A DNA stretch of 64,000 bases from Nelumbo lutea (lineage: Eukaryota; Streptophyta; Magnoliopsida; Proteales; Nelumbonaceae). The stretch covers positions 98,231,583 to 98,295,582 of the forward strand of contig JAKGHH010000003.1 in assembly GCA_022828595.1 (NCBI GenBank), in the 5' to 3' direction. The translations under genes were made by a program, and so were the position numbers. This document shows, in pieces, positions 1-12,469 of this stretch; the first letter of the stretch is position 1; every line of letters starts with the position of its first letter. A model generated the notes under the pieces. The model did no database searches. It was not told the DNA's origin and was given only the letters and a program-made list of their open reading frames with translations.

Positions 1-1460
1 AATCATGGTTTAGTCAAATTATCTTCGCATGAAGCTATATTGTTCTTGAATTTTCTAATATTATGGTGGGTATTAATTGGACATAGCATTATAGTGGTAT
101 TCTAGAGATCTTGTGTTTAGTTTATCATTTTACAGATAGAACTGAAGCAGATCAAATTTAATACAAGGTTTTAGCCAAAGAGTGATCACCATCTTTTCTT
201 GGATAGTAAGGGCACTGATACTTATTTTTCTCTCTTTTTTGTTGGAAAATAGTCCTTGGATGGGTGGGACATAGATAACCAAGGTTGGAAAACCAGGAAT
301 ATTGAATCAAAATTTCCAACAAAAAAGTATTATGGCTTAGAAATTCAATTTCAAGTCAAGGAAAGTTAGGAAATTATTTATTCAATAAATAAAAAGGGTC
401 ATTAACCAATTCTTGTCTTGGCAATACAGGGGTGGACTCCAGCATTTTTATCATGAAAAAGGCTGTTCTCATTTCTCAGCCTTTGTCATTGTACCATGTA
501 ATGATCCCTAAGAAAAATGAGGGTTTAACAAAAGGGGGTATTACAAAATGATTGATTACCCAAACAAAGGTCTTCTCATTGTACCATGTAATGAAAAATG
601 TCTTCATTATTCATAAAAGAAAGATCGATTACCCAAACAAAGACCAAAGAGGGTTTGATCAAAGGTTACAAACCAAAACAGGAAAAAAGGGAAAACAAAG
701 GAAGAAGGCAGAGTATAAAACTACAAAATCTTACAATGGAACAAGAACACAAAAAAAAAGTAAATAAACAAAAACAAAAGTGGCAAATCAATACTGAGCA
801 CTATTAATTAAAATACAAAATGGAGACTGTATGATAGATCTTAAAAAGAAAAAGATTTTAATCCATCCCAAAAATACAGAATACCCTATGCCAATTTACA
901 TATTTAAATAGGGATTTTGAAGAGGGATTTGTATCAGATTGACAATGTCAAAATGACAACATAAAAATCAGTGTCTACCAATGGCCAGTGGTAGCGGCAA
1001 TGGCCAGTCAGAAGTGATGAGAGAAGAGTATTTGTTTCTCATGCAAAAGAGAATTTCAATATTTTAGGTTTAGTTAGATTAGATTGCTTTGATCAAATCT
1101 TCATTAATGGTGCAAATGCCTTAACTCTTGGCTGATTTTTGTTAGATTGCCTCAAATAGATGATTCAATAAAACCCAGAACATCTCATCCTGAGTCTGGT
1201 CATTTTGAGGTCTAAATTAGTCTCCATGACTTTTACCCAGGTTATGGTTGAAATTTTACTCAACTCAGCAACTCGCCTGAGTCATAACCTGATTTTGCAA
1301 CCATGAGTGGAAGTTTATAAGATAGTTGTATCTCTTTGCATAGGAGCTCACTTCTTTCTATTGATAGAAATGGGTTTCATCCAACCGTCTTACTTGGATC
1401 TTTGCCAGGCTTCATGGATCTTTTACAATTTGGTATTTATGTGGTTGTGTCCCTAGAGGG

Positions 1461-1697
1461 CAAGGTTCAAAGTATCACTACATCCAATACACATGAACAT
1501 GCATATAGGGTGTTCCAAACCCACATTTTTTTTTGTTTTAGTTTTTTCTTAATTGGTCAGGGGGTTGGTCTTAGGCAGGCCTACCCCCCTGAAAATGGGC
1601 TAAACCCCAAAAGCCCCTTATTTGGCATATCGGGGACCTGACGATACGATACGATATGCCCAACACTGGGTGTATCATATCAAAATTTTGAACCTTT
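1461..1697. mobile_element. hAT-type MITE (CAAGGTTCAAA family)
   Basis: A 237-bp element with terminal inverted repeats: the left end starts CAAGGTTCAAAGTATCA and the right end, read in reverse, starts AAAGGTTCAAAATTTTGATA. It is flanked by CTAGAGGG (1453-1460) and CTGGAGGG (1698-1705), a 7/8 match to an 8-bp target duplication, which is the hAT signature. It has no coding capacity. The copy at 5563-5787 belongs to the same family. Seen: ends and flanks. Inferred: superfamily. Confidence 0.75.
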
Positions 1698-2118
1698 CTG
1701 GAGGGTGGTATTCAATTAACTTGCATTTTCACATTCAGGGAATGGGGTCTGAAAATGAAATGAAGATTATCACATTTCAGCAAATTGATGGGGATCCTGT
1801 AATAGATTCAATGTTTTCACTTTGAAGAACCTTCCTTTTGCTGTTTAATAGGGATTTGTTTTAAATGGTCTTAATGTGGAGTTTACTATCATCTTCACCA
1901 AGGTATCTGTATCAGTTATCTTTTGCATTTTCATTAATCCTTTCCCTTCTTATTTTTTATGGGGATTAAGGGGATATTTCTTGTGAGATTTTTGTGTAAT
2001 TCCCTTTGGGAAAAATGATTTATTGGTGATATTTTTAATAAGTAACTTATAAAATTTTACTAAATATAAAAATATGCACAATTAATACAAGCATCCCTTG
2101 GATCGGGTAGCAATCATG

Positions 2119-2682
2119 CAGTGATTTAAAAGGTGTGCCTAGGTGCATAAGCGAGGCACATTTTAAGATATGCACCTTCCCTAGGCCTAGGTGCATTCCC
2201 TTTGAAAAGGCATGCACCTGGTGTGCTTTGCACCTCAGTTCAGGCGTGCCTCAAGGGGCTTGTAGTTGTAGGGATTAAGAATTTAAGACCCTAAAATGGA
2301 CTTGTTTGGGCTTGGTACAAAGGTGGCTTATAGAATTAGAAATGAAAGATGTTTAACATCACATTAGCTATTTGAAATAATGCAATTGAGATAGAATAAA
2401 GAAATTAAAAGCTTGACATGCTTGAATATGTTTTGTATGCTATTTTTTGTTTTATTTTTTGCATTTTTTATGTTTATTTATTTTAATTTTAGCTAATAGG
2501 GCTTTTTAGGACATTTCGTTTAAAAGTTAGAGTTTAAATTTTTTTAATTATTTACTATTTTTAATATTTTCTTAATTTATTTTGAATGTTTTTTACAGTT
2601 TTTGCATTTTTTTTTAAATTTTGCACCTTGCTTAAAAAAGGCACGTGCCTTGCACCTCAAGCACAAAATTTCTTTGCATCAA
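2119..2682. repeat. Interspersed repeat with GTGCCTAGGTGC-type subterminal motifs
   Basis: The two ends carry complementary GC-rich words (GGTGTGCCTAGGTGCATAAG on the left; AAGGCACGTGCCTTGCACC on the right) around an AT-rich core, giving an imperfect inverted arrangement typical of a MITE. No convincing target-site duplication could be fixed, so the boundaries are approximate and the superfamily is open. Confidence 0.4.
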
Positions 2683-3243
2683 TCACATGAGTAATCCTGT
2701 GTCATGGAATAATTGTTTTTGTAATTAAAAATTGAATTTGCATATGATATGTATCTTATGAATTTTAATAGATTTGATACATTTTAAGTTAAGATTATAT
2801 ATATATATATATTAAATTATTAACTGATTTTAATTTACACTTTATAATAACATATTTATTGTTTACAAAAATAAAAATATTGTTTACCAAGCATTTGAAA
2901 ATTTAATATTTAGTTGATTTTTTTGTTAATGTTGAGAAGTAAAAATAGTAAAACAGCAAGTAATTGATATGGTAATTAAAATATAATAATTTTGTATGTT
3001 TGTGTCTTGGACTTAAATAGAATATAATATAATAATGGCTTTGTCCATGTATTAATTTGTAAAAATCTATATATTATATAATGAGTCTTGGGTTCTTTTT
3101 TTTTTTTCGATGAATGTCTTGAGTTCTTGATTGAAGGATTATCAACAAAATTGTATGATATTTATGCATCCTAGTGTTTCATAACTTTTGTCTGTATCCA
3201 TGCATTTCCAAAGTATATCCATATTGAAGCAGTCCGATAGGAT

Positions 3244-3305
3244 ACCTGATACCGATACTTATATCATGAATGTTACCTGATACCGATACTTATATCATGA
3301 ATGTA
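3244..3305. repeat. 31-bp tandem duplication
   Basis: A unit beginning ACCTGATACCGATACTTAT occurs twice in direct tandem, at 3244 and 3275, almost identical. It lies in intron sequence and its function is unknown. Confidence 0.85.
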
Positions 3306-3530
3306 GCCCTAAGGTGATATTTATTGCATTCTTATTTCTTATATAATGAATCTACCTTCACCTGGCAACTTGTGTTTGGATTTTTTAGCAACTGATAAGT
3401 AGCCCTTTGGTGCTAGTGCTACTTATTGCATTCTTATAAGTAGCCCTAAGGTGCTACTGATATCATGAGTCTACCTTCACCTGGCAACTTGTGTTTGGAT
3501 TTTTAGCAACTGATACCTAGTAAAAGAAAC
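3302..3530. repeat. About 119-bp tandem duplication
   Basis: The block containing CTACCTTCACCTGGCAACTT recurs at 3352 and 3471, with matching TAGCCC(T/A)..GGTG and TTATTGCATTCTTAT words upstream of each copy. This is a diverged tandem duplication in the aminotransferase intron, adjoining the 31-bp duplication. Confidence 0.8.
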
Positions 3531-3978
3531 GCAACTGATGGTTGAGTGTTATCTCAGTCATGGGCTAGGGTCTTTCTTTGGTTTCTTGATTATTAGCCAC
3601 TTTCAAAATCACACATGATTATTTCACTAATTGAAGCCATTTTCATGGTTTAATTTCTTATTAATAATTGAATATTAGCAACTTGAACAAACAGGAAAAA
3701 AATCTACCAATAAAAAAAGAACCAATTGGAAAAAGAAACAAAGTTGCAAGTTGGTAACTCCTTTGTATCATGTGTTTTGTGTCTGACGTCCTGACAGCTG
3801 GTCTAGTAATCCTTCGTTACAATTACCATTTTTCCTTTACTAAGCTGTTTTTTTTGCTGGTGAATGCTGAAATTTTAAGCATATACACTTTTTTCACCCT
3901 TTTCTTTATTATCTTGCTTCTGAACATTTACTTTGCAAGGCAAAGAGGGTTTATGGTGCTCTTTTTTCATATAAACAG

Positions 3979-4798
3979 CATTGTCTGTGAAGATGAAAAG
4001 CAATCAGTGGCTGTGAAGAGTCAGTTGCAACAACTTGCCAGACCCATGTACAGCAACCCGCCAGTTCATGGTGCTCTTATTGTTACTACGGTACTTGGTG
4101 ATCCGGAACTGAAGAATTTATGGCTCAAGGAAGTGAAGGTAATCCAACTGCCTCCAATTAGGCAATTACCACTTGGTTCAATTCCCATTTTTTACTGCAC
4201 AATTCTTGAAAACCCATTTATCATTTGTTAGACTTGCGCTGATCTTTTTTTGTCAAACAAATCAATGTTCATAATTGTCTAGTTGTTCTCTGACACTTTG
4301 TGTTCAGGGCATGGCTGATCGCATCATAGGGATGAGATATGCTCTAAGAGAAAACCTTGAAAAGCTAGGTTCATCCTTATCATGGGAGCATATAACTAAT
4401 CAGGTACTTGGATGTTTTTCCTAGGTCTTTCATTTTATCACTCCTTTCTAATAATCATTCCTCCTTGATTACTTTAGACATGGAAGGCTTGTTGGTACTT
4501 AAGATTTTGCTCTGCTTGCAAACAGATTGGTATGTTCTGCTATAGTGGCTTGACACCTGAGCAGGTGGATCGCTTGACAAATGAGTTCCACATCTACATG
4601 ACTCGTAATGGTCGTATCAGGTAATTCTAATCTCAGGAGTCTTCTATAAATGTATTCTCTTGTTGAGCAGGTGTTCAGGGCATCGCTTGATAAATGTATT
4701 CTGATTACATTTTTTCATTCATCTTTTACAGTATGGCAGGTGTAACTACTGGAAATGTTGCATACTTGGCAAATGCCATCCATGAAGCCACAAAATAG
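3979..4798 (+). CDS. ASP1: Aspartate aminotransferase, mitochondrial type, last four exons (5'-partial)
   Basis: PLP-dependent transfer of an amino group between aspartate and 2-oxoglutarate; in plants the ASP1 isoform acts in mitochondria. Four exons with GT-AG introns: 3979-4138, 4308-4403, 4526-4620 and 4732-4798 (TAG stop 4796-4798), 138 complete codons. The translation includes [54 protein letters not shown] and [20 protein letters not shown]. The arginine in NGRISMAG corresponds to the conserved substrate-carboxylate arginine of the family. The PLP-binding lysine would be upstream of the window. The reading frame is intact across all junctions. The closest match from memory is Arabidopsis ASP1 (mitochondrial) rather than the cytosolic or plastid isoforms; the targeting peptide is not visible. 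The exon start is set by the ATAAACAG acceptor. Confidence 0.93.
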
Positions 4799-5554
4799 AT
4801 TTGAGTTCTGACTAAAATCATTGATGTCACATCATGGGATAGGTGTTGTATAACATTGAGGCCGAGGCATAAATTGATGTCATGAGCTGCTTTTTTTTTT
4901 CCTTTATTTTTCTACCGAGGATAGGGAATAAAATAAAAACTTTGTTAAGCTTAACATGAGCAGTTTTTGCAATTTTCTGCCAGAGGTGAGTAAAGAATGA
5001 AATAATTTTTGGTTAAAGATTCAACCTTTATCTCATCTGTTAGAGTAATCGGCCGGCCTTTCCGCCGGCGACATGTTTTTTGTCTCATAAAGGGGGGGTT
5101 TTATACGATTGCGACCTCCTCTGCAACTTCAGATATCTTTGTACCCCACACGCCCACAGCCTCTGAAGAGAAGGTGCAGGATTTACCCCGAATGAGAGAC
5201 CATTCATCATACATATTGTAGTCCATAATCCATAGTCAATACCACCAGAGTCGGTCAATATGGAGGAATCTCAATGCCAATCAATTTAATTTGAATGTTA
5301 AAAAATTCCGGTGAGGTTGCTAACTTGCTATTAAGAATTAGGCTTGCTGTCCTAGCCTTCTGGATATCCACCATTGACGTGCCTATAAGCAGTCTTTCTG
5401 ATGGGGCTAAACTTTACTAAAATAGACGAATCACGAGATCTTCCTCGAATCATCCAGCATTGGGTGGACTTTATGGAAATTCTTTGTTTTTTTGTAAGAA
5501 AAGAGACCCATTGCACAGAAAGAAGCTAAGGGTACAAAAGAAGACCCTCATGTG
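4799..5554 (+). other. ASP1 3' flank, no gene recognised
   Basis: The first 100-200 bases after the stop are probably the 3' UTR of the aminotransferase. I see no further coding sequence or clear repeat. A 70-codon open frame at 5009-5221 resembles nothing I know and has no supporting context. Confidence 0.4.
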
Positions 5555-5562
5555 GAGGTATG

Positions 5563-5787
5563 CAAGGTTCAAAATATCGTAGGGGTGCATTGGGCATTTT
5601 GATACTTGTTTTTTTCACTTTTTTTTATTCTTTTTTAAAATTGGTTTAGGAGAGCCGGTCTAGGACCCCTCCATCCCCTGAACCGGTCAAACCCTTGATA
5701 AACTCACTGTAGGGGCGTATTGGAAGGGTCCCAGAACGATACATATCGATCAATACGGGTTGATACGTAACGATACTTTGAACCTTG
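5563..5787. mobile_element. hAT-type MITE (CAAGGTTCAAA family) with perfect target duplication
   Basis: A 225-bp element. The left end is CAAGGTTCAAAATATCGTA and the right end in reverse is CAAGGTTCAAAGTATCGTT. The 8-bp direct repeat GAGGTATG flanks it exactly (5555-5562 and 5788-5795). Non-coding; same family as 1461-1697. Confidence 0.88.
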
Positions 5788-5795
5788 GAGGTATG

Positions 5796-8329
5796 CGTTG
5801 TATCTTGGGGGGAGGGGTCTAGGGGTTAGAATATAAGATCTATTTAAATTGGCCCTTTTAGCTATATCATGGGTTGGGCCTACATCGTTCCTGTTTACAT
5901 TCACCATTCATGTTGAGGTATGCACTGTGTCTTGGGGGGAGGGGAAGGAATTTGATACGCTCGATTAAAGATTGTTCATTCCACCTTGTGTTTATTCTAG
6001 TTTCCTTGAGTTTTTGCAGGATCTCCTTCACATCTGACAAAATGATGGCATGATTGATACCCAGCAAGATAAGTCTTCTCAGGCCTCTGATGAGTTAATG
6101 GCATTGCACAATTGTCCTTCTGCAAAGCAAACATTGTGTAAGAGACTATATATAAACCCGTGGAGGCTGAATTCGTTGTTGGATTCCAGGATCCATCAAC
6201 TATTGCAATGGAGTGAGATGTGAAGGGTAGATTGTGGGTGGGTATTTCATTTTGTTCAGATTGGATTCGAGACTGGAACCATTTTGACCTTCTATATCTG
6301 GAACATACAGGTTGGTTTTTCTTATGACTTCAAGGGGGTTCGGGGGCTTTCCTTTGACTGTAGGGAATTCTTGGTATCAGGCTTGTGATGCAATTTGATG
6401 AATGGATGTCTTGGATTCCAACTTCCAAGGGACTTGCTATAGTCAAAGCTAGGGTCTAGTCTAATGCTGAATTTGGCTTCAATATCATTAGTATAGGGTT
6501 TTATAAATAGTTGTACTAATTAAGAAAAACATAGAGAAACCTAATTGAGAGATAAAAACTAGTTTGTTAAAGCTCTAATTTTTTATTGAGTGGTTTATCC
6601 GCGGATGTAGTTAGTCACGAATGGCCAAACCATGTTACTTCTTCAGTGCTATTTTTCTGTTATTGACTTAAGATATTCAACAATGGTCTGAAACATCTAT
6701 TTTGTTTTGAAATGCAGCTCCACGCCTCCACCCCAACTAACAAACTCGTTATATTAAGTTTGAATCTTTGGGGGCATTTCAAACTTCAAAACCCGTTTCT
6801 ATATCTGCTAAGGCGAAATTCTTCAATATAAGTCCACTTTCTCAAATGTTCTCTTTTATGGTTTGAGTAACAATAGCAGTCTAATTACAAGTAGGCAAAG
6901 TTGAGCTTGCATTCATTGTCAAATAATCTTAGAAGCATGATCTTACCCACAACTTTGCTGACAAGCTTGTTCAAAAGCATCCCATCTAAGCACTTTGGGT
7001 CCGATTTCATCAAGTTTGCAACTTCGATTTCATAGTAATTGAGATCAGTGGATTGCAATCTGAAGATTTGCAGGAATGGGACCCATGGATTTCTTATAGC
7101 CAAGATACTTTTCATGCTCATTAGTGCCTCTATCACGGAAACTATATTCCTTTAAAACTCTAACCAAAGAGAAGAACTTAAAAGTTTCCAGCCTGTTTTG
7201 ACCAAAAGGGCTAGGTTGAAAATATAGAGATGATGGAAAAGTGCAGCCCAAAACTTCACTATGCACTGGTTGCTCCAATTGTTGGAATACTTTTGACCAT
7301 TAATAAAAAGATGCTTTGCCCTGATTATAGGGTATACCTGGGATACATGTAATCCTTGATTTATTCACTTCTCAACCTCATTGAGAAAGCATAGAGTATT
7401 ACCAGCATCATCTTCTTTGGAGCTATCTTGGTCCAATAAATAGTTGCTTCTTGCTCCAAACAACTTTAATAGGAATGTGAGGTTGCTTTCGCTCATAGAA
7501 ATCTGCAGAATCTTCGTATCATTCATCTGAATGCGAGAGAAGTATTCTGGCTAAAGAATAAATTGTTCTTTTGAGGCATATGACTTGTCTGGTTCTCTTA
7601 GATCACAGAAGAAACCCTCTTGATTTCAGATAACAGAAGCAAATAGTGAATACAAAATGAGATGAAAAACTTCTAGCAATTCAATCCTTGATTCGATAAT
7701 TGCTTGAGGAAGATATATAAGGCTGCGTTGCAAGTTAAGATACAGGAGGAGAGGGGTCACCTTGACAATTCCATGAGAAAATCAAATTAACACCAATGGG
7801 TCATGTTTAATATGGTAGTCCTTGGTTCAATTGCTTGAGGGAGTTAGGTAAGGCCAGGCTGCAGATTAAGCTAAAGGGTGAAGGGCCATCTTGACAAATT
7901 TGATGATAAGGTCAAAGGGTTACCTCCACATATATTTAGTATGAGAAAAAAAAATGATGATGGTGCACTTTCTGTTCCTATCCATCTTGAACAGGCGCCA
8001 AATTCATCTAGAATTTCCTTTATGGAAATCTTTTCAAAGATTCTACACATTATGCATGTTGAGCTTTATTATCATATATAGATCCTTGCTTTTCTTGTCT
8101 TTTAGGAAATGGAAAGCCCCATGCATCAATATCTCCTTATCAATTTTCACATGAAATATTTCTTAGGTGGTACCATGTATGGTAATGTCCCAACTTCTCT
8201 TTATACAAAAACATCTTCTTTGTTATTTAGAACTTGTCTTTTGCAGTTCTTCTGAATCTATGGTTGTTTGGTTGAAATAAAATATAAGTGATCTGCCATC
8301 TAATACTTCATCTCATCTCCTTCATCTAT
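5796..8329. other. Unassigned intergenic DNA
   Basis: No gene is recognised. Two minus-strand open frames (6885-7136 and 7045-7278) overlap in different frames and could be one decayed coding region, but I cannot assign a family. A weak tandem duplication of about 131 bp begins with TTGCTTGAGG at 7700 and 7831. Confidence 0.35.
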
Positions 8330-10458
8330 TCATTCAATCTTCTTAACATATTGAATATACTGCCCCACACTCTTGTTAACTTCAATCCAATTGCAACCAA
8401 CTACTTTCCTCACTCTCTTCTCAGTCATCAGCTTCCTCATTGCCTCCACATCTTCCCACCTCCCATAATCTACCAATATATTTGATAGTAGGATGTAGTA
8501 TCCCAAATTCATACAGCCTGATTCAATTATCTGAGTTCTTGTATAAATTGCAATGTCCAAATTTGAATGCCCCAAGCAATATTCCCCAAATATCTGGATT
8601 GGCTTCCATTGACATTGTCCTTATCAAACTGGGAGTTTCATCTAACCATCCTGATCGGTCCAATATGTCCACCATACATGCATAATGTCCTTTGAGGCTT
8701 AGTCCAAAGTCTTTCATGCTATTAAAAATCTCAATGCCTTGTTCAACTATTCCTCCATGATTACATACTGATAAAGCTACCACGAAACTAATATGGTCAG
8801 GGTTTTCCACCATCTGGAAGATTTTGAGGGCCTCCTGCCCAAGGCCATGCACTGCATATCTTTCAATCATCGAGTTCCATGATACCCAATTCTTCTCTAT
8901 CATCGGATCAAACACATTTCGTGAGTCTTTGACCCTTCCACATTTGGCATACATGTCAATCAAAGAACTACCCACAAATGTATGACCCCCAAATCCATTC
9001 TTTAAGGCCCATAAATGGATTTCTTTCCCTTGTCATATAAGAGACAAACCTGCACAAGTTGACAGAATACTAGTAATGGAAATTGGGTTAGGTTGTGCTT
9101 GGTCTCCAATCATATTTCTAAATGTATCAAGGGCTTCATTAAAGAGGTCATTATGTACAAAGCCCACAGTCATTGAGTTCCAAGAGACCACGCCTCGATT
9201 CTTCATGTTTCCAAAGATTTGAAATGCATTCTGGATTAAATTAAGTTTGGTGTAAACAGATATTAAAGCATTTCTAACTCTTCTATTAGGTTCCAGTCCA
9301 TTTCTATACGAGTAACCAGGATTTTCTCTACAATGGCCAAAGTCCTTCAAGTAAAAAATTGTTGGAAGTATACTTGCTATAATAACCACATTTGGCCTCA
9401 GTCCTAAATCTAGCATCTCAGTGAAGATTTTCATGGTTTCTTTGGATATCATTCTGAGCAAGAGAGGAAATGATCCCACTGTAAGTAATTTCATCTACTT
9501 AAAATCCTACAAATTTCATTTCCTTAAGAAGCCCGAAACTATCATCAAGAGAACCATTATGAGCATAGATAGAAACCACAATATTCCAAGAAATTTTATC
9601 AGGTACGCTCACTTTAACAAAACCTTATAAATTTCTTCAGTTCTACCACACTTGCCATACATGTTAATAAGGGAATTACAGGCTATGGCAATATGTTCAT
9701 GTCCATTTATCAAAATATAGCTGTGCATTTCTTTGATTGTTACATCCATATCACATATTGAAAGAGCACAAGCAATTGTCACCAAGTCCGGTCTTAACTC
9801 AGTTTGGACCAATTCTTGTACTTTTACCATAGCTTCCCAATGAAATCCCTCATGTATGTATGCATATATTATCAAATTCCATGATACTATATCCCTCTGA
9901 GGCATATTTTCAAACACTTGGGTCCCATCAACTAGACTGTCACATTTAGCAAAAAAAGCCAATAAGCGAATTTGAGACAAATAAATCAAACCCAAGTTCA
10001 CATTTTGCAACTATGCTTTGAATCTTCTTGCCTTGCTAAAGATCAGATAACGAGGCACAAACCTTTAGAAGACAGGAAAATGTGTAAGAATCCGATTTGA
10101 GACCTTCATTCCTTTTCTCATAAAAGAGGTCCAATGCTTGGTGATATAACCCATTTACGGAATATCCTCTGATCATGGCATTTAACAGGAAGATGTTATG
10201 ATTCAAAACTCCGCAGAAGATGGACTCAGCCACTCGAAGATTTTCATTTAATGAATAGAGGCTAATGAGCTTAGTTGCAAGAAAGAGTTCTTCTCTAACT
10301 CATTTGACACAATTTTGGAATGGATAAGCTTATCCAATACCAGGTTCTTTTCATCCACACATATTTCCAGCAACTGCCCATAATTCTTCTGATCATATAT
10401 ATTGCAATTGGGAATCAACGAAAAAAAAACTTTTTGGGCACTGCAACTGATGAATCAT
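8330..10458 (-). pseudogene. PLS-class pentatricopeptide repeat (PPR) pseudogene with E/E+ end
   Basis: PPR proteins bind organellar RNA; PLS-class members with E motifs usually act in C-to-U editing. The decayed frame starts near an ATG at 10458 and ends in an E-type tail (GYYILLSNILVDYGRWEDVE, then CNWIEVN) with a stop at 8330. Tandem PPR units are clear: RGYSVNGLYHQALDLFYEKR, SYTFSCLLKVCASLSDL, NSLINMYGKCGRTEEIYKV, SYRNGLEPNRRVRNALISVY and GSSLIDMYAKCGRVKDSRNV. In-frame stops interrupt it at about 10036-10038 (TAG), 9499-9501 (TAA) and 9033 (TGA in L-I-stop-QGKEIH). Frame shifts are needed near 10290, 9955 (a run of seven T), 9612, 9460 and 8550. Like most PPR genes it has no introns. At least eight lesions make it non-functional; there is no DYW domain. 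Confidence 0.88.
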
Positions 10459-10786
10459 TGAAAGAATTTGATTTGTAGAGTGAAAAAATGGCTTGGAGGA
10501 TCGGATTTTGGAACGAAAGGGACCTAATGTTGTTTGGTGCCAAGAGAAGGAAACGTTTCTACGGGGCTGAAATTGGTTGCCATTGTTAAACAGGCTCTAC
10601 ATTATTCGAAGCTTGTACAAGAAAAAGAAAATGAAGTCGAGAGAGTTTATTTATCGTTAACTCCCAAGCATTCCCAGTTCTCACTTCCCACACAAGACAA
10701 AAGTAGAACCAAAAAACCCCATGAGGCAAACGATTACTATTTTTGTAGGCTACAACTTCCAAAATTTTTTTAATATACTGCACATT
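10459..10786. other. Upstream flank of the PPR pseudogene, nothing recognised
   Basis: This short stretch separates the PPR relic from the nested hAT elements. Open frames on both strands overlap each other and resemble no family. I see no coding or repeat signal. Confidence 0.3.
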
Positions 10787-10799
10787 TAGAGGTGTAAAG

Positions 10800-11073
10800 C
10801 ATGGTTTTCGAACTACCATTGACCTGGACGGTTGACCGTTTGACTCGAGAACCGTCCAAGCAATTGATTCCATTTTATCCTAAACCTAGTTTCTGGCCAA
10901 AAAGTCAATGACCCACTGACCCAGGCGGTCAAACTATTGACCCATTCAATGGTTTTGGTCGTTTTTTATTTTTTGTCGGAATGGGCCATCCATTCAAACC
11001 GGATGGTAGAACTATTGACTCGAAAACCGGTGGCCAGAACGGTTCCGGTTTTGGGTCATTTTTTAAAACATTG
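10800..11073. mobile_element. hAT-type MITE (CATGGTTTTC family), perfect target duplication, nested
   Basis: A 274-bp element. The left end is CATGGTTTTCGAAC and the right end in reverse is CAATGTTTTAAAAAATG. The 8-bp duplication GTGTAAAG lies at 10792-10799 and 11074-11081. The duplicated target is itself part of the left inverted repeat of the outer element. Internal words such as GACCGTTTGAC and ACCGG are shared with the copy at 40072-40362. Confidence 0.87.
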
Positions 11074-11460
11074 GTGTAAAGTGGGCCCTATTGGCCCAAC
11101 ACATGGGCCTGTTCGGGTCATGCTTGTCTGGCCCGAAACCCCTCAAAGGTTAGGCCCAGCATGGTCCATGGAATGAGTCCAAACGGGCTTGCGCCAGGCC
11201 AGGCCAGGGCAGTACAATTTTGTTAGAAAATAAAAAAAAATAATGAAAAGGTTGAAACAAATTAAATAGTTAAGTAGACAAGAAATTGAAAAACAAAACC
11301 TTAAAATTTTATTCTATATGAAATTTGATGTATACAATTGTTTATATATGAAATAATAAAATAAAATTGGAATAAAATAGTATAATAAAAATAAAAATAA
11401 AAATGTATATTCATATATATATATATGTATGTATGTATGCATGTATATTAATAATAGTAA

Positions 11461-11591
<131 letters not shown>

Positions 11592-11948
11592 GTGTATGTG
11601 TGCATGGACCATGCCAGGCCACTATATCGATTGTGTCGCATCGGCTTGTGGGCCTCCAAACCCAAGCTTGGCATGACCCAAGGGTATGAAGTGAACTGCA
11701 GCATGACCCTCTTGCTATAGTGATCAAGCCATGCCTAGCACGATCGATATCATGCTAGGTCGGCCAGGCCTGTGAGTAGCAAGACCCACTTTACAACTCT
11801 AAAATAGATAAATGGGTAAAATATAAAACCTCCCCTGAATTTTCTAACAATCATAATAATCCCCCAAGAGGTTTCATTTTAACAAAAGCCTTCTTTATAA
11901 TTTGAAAAGATAAAAATAAAAAGAAACTACACTTACCACCTTTCCATC

Positions 11949-12461
11949 TAGGGGTGCAAGTTGGGTCGGGTTTATGGTCAACCCAAGCCCAACCCTAAGA
12001 TTTGGGCATAAGGCTTGAGCCCAGACCCAACTCGAGGCTAAGCCTGATTTTCTCAACCCACATTGTAATTTGATGAACTTGGGGTTAGGCTTGGGCCCGG
12101 GCCGGGCTTGGGTTGGTAAATGAACCCCCTATAAAACCAGACATGTTTGTATACATTTTATGCAAATATGTATTCATATGTGTATGTATATATATAAATA
12201 TGTATACAAATATGTATGTCTATATGTAAATATATATATATATATATATTTACATACATATGTATGTATGTATATATGTTTATAGTCGAGCCAATTTGAG
12301 CTACTTAAGGGCTAGGCCCGAGCTCACCTAAAAAAAAAACAAAATGTCCAAATTCTTGTGCACAAACCAAGCTCGAAGATTGAAAATTCAAGCCTGACTC
12401 ATGTAAAATTTCATCTGGATTGGTTCAGACTCAGGTTGGACCCACTCAAGTTGCACCCTTA
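11949..12461. mobile_element. hAT-type MITE (TAGGGGTG family) with perfect target duplication
   Basis: A 513-bp element. The left end is TAGGGGTGCAAGTTGGGT and the right end in reverse is TAAGGGTGCAACTTGAGTG. TTTCCATC repeats exactly at 11941-11948 and 12462-12469. The subterminal zones are packed with CCCAACCC, TTGGGC and GGGCTTGGG words, and the core is AT-rich TATGTATATA sequence. No open frame of note. Confidence 0.88.
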
Positions 12462-12469
12462 TTTCCATC

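Larger units (their letters stand above)
1..3978 (+). other. Intron (>3.9 kb) of the aspartate aminotransferase gene
   Basis: No exon of the aminotransferase is visible upstream of 3979. The first visible exon starts inside a codon (third position), so the coding sequence must continue upstream, beyond position 1. This stretch is therefore inferred to be intron. It contains a hAT-type MITE, a GTGCCTAGG-type repeat, AT-rich sequence around 2430-3080 and two small tandem duplications, listed separately. Otherwise I see nothing coding in 1-1452, 1706-2118 or 2690-3240. Confidence 0.6.

Noticed and set aside
2111..2690. hAT element with CAATCATG/CAATCACATG flanks
   Set aside because: The flanks do not align as an 8-bp duplication and the inverted ends match poorly; kept only as an undefined repeat.
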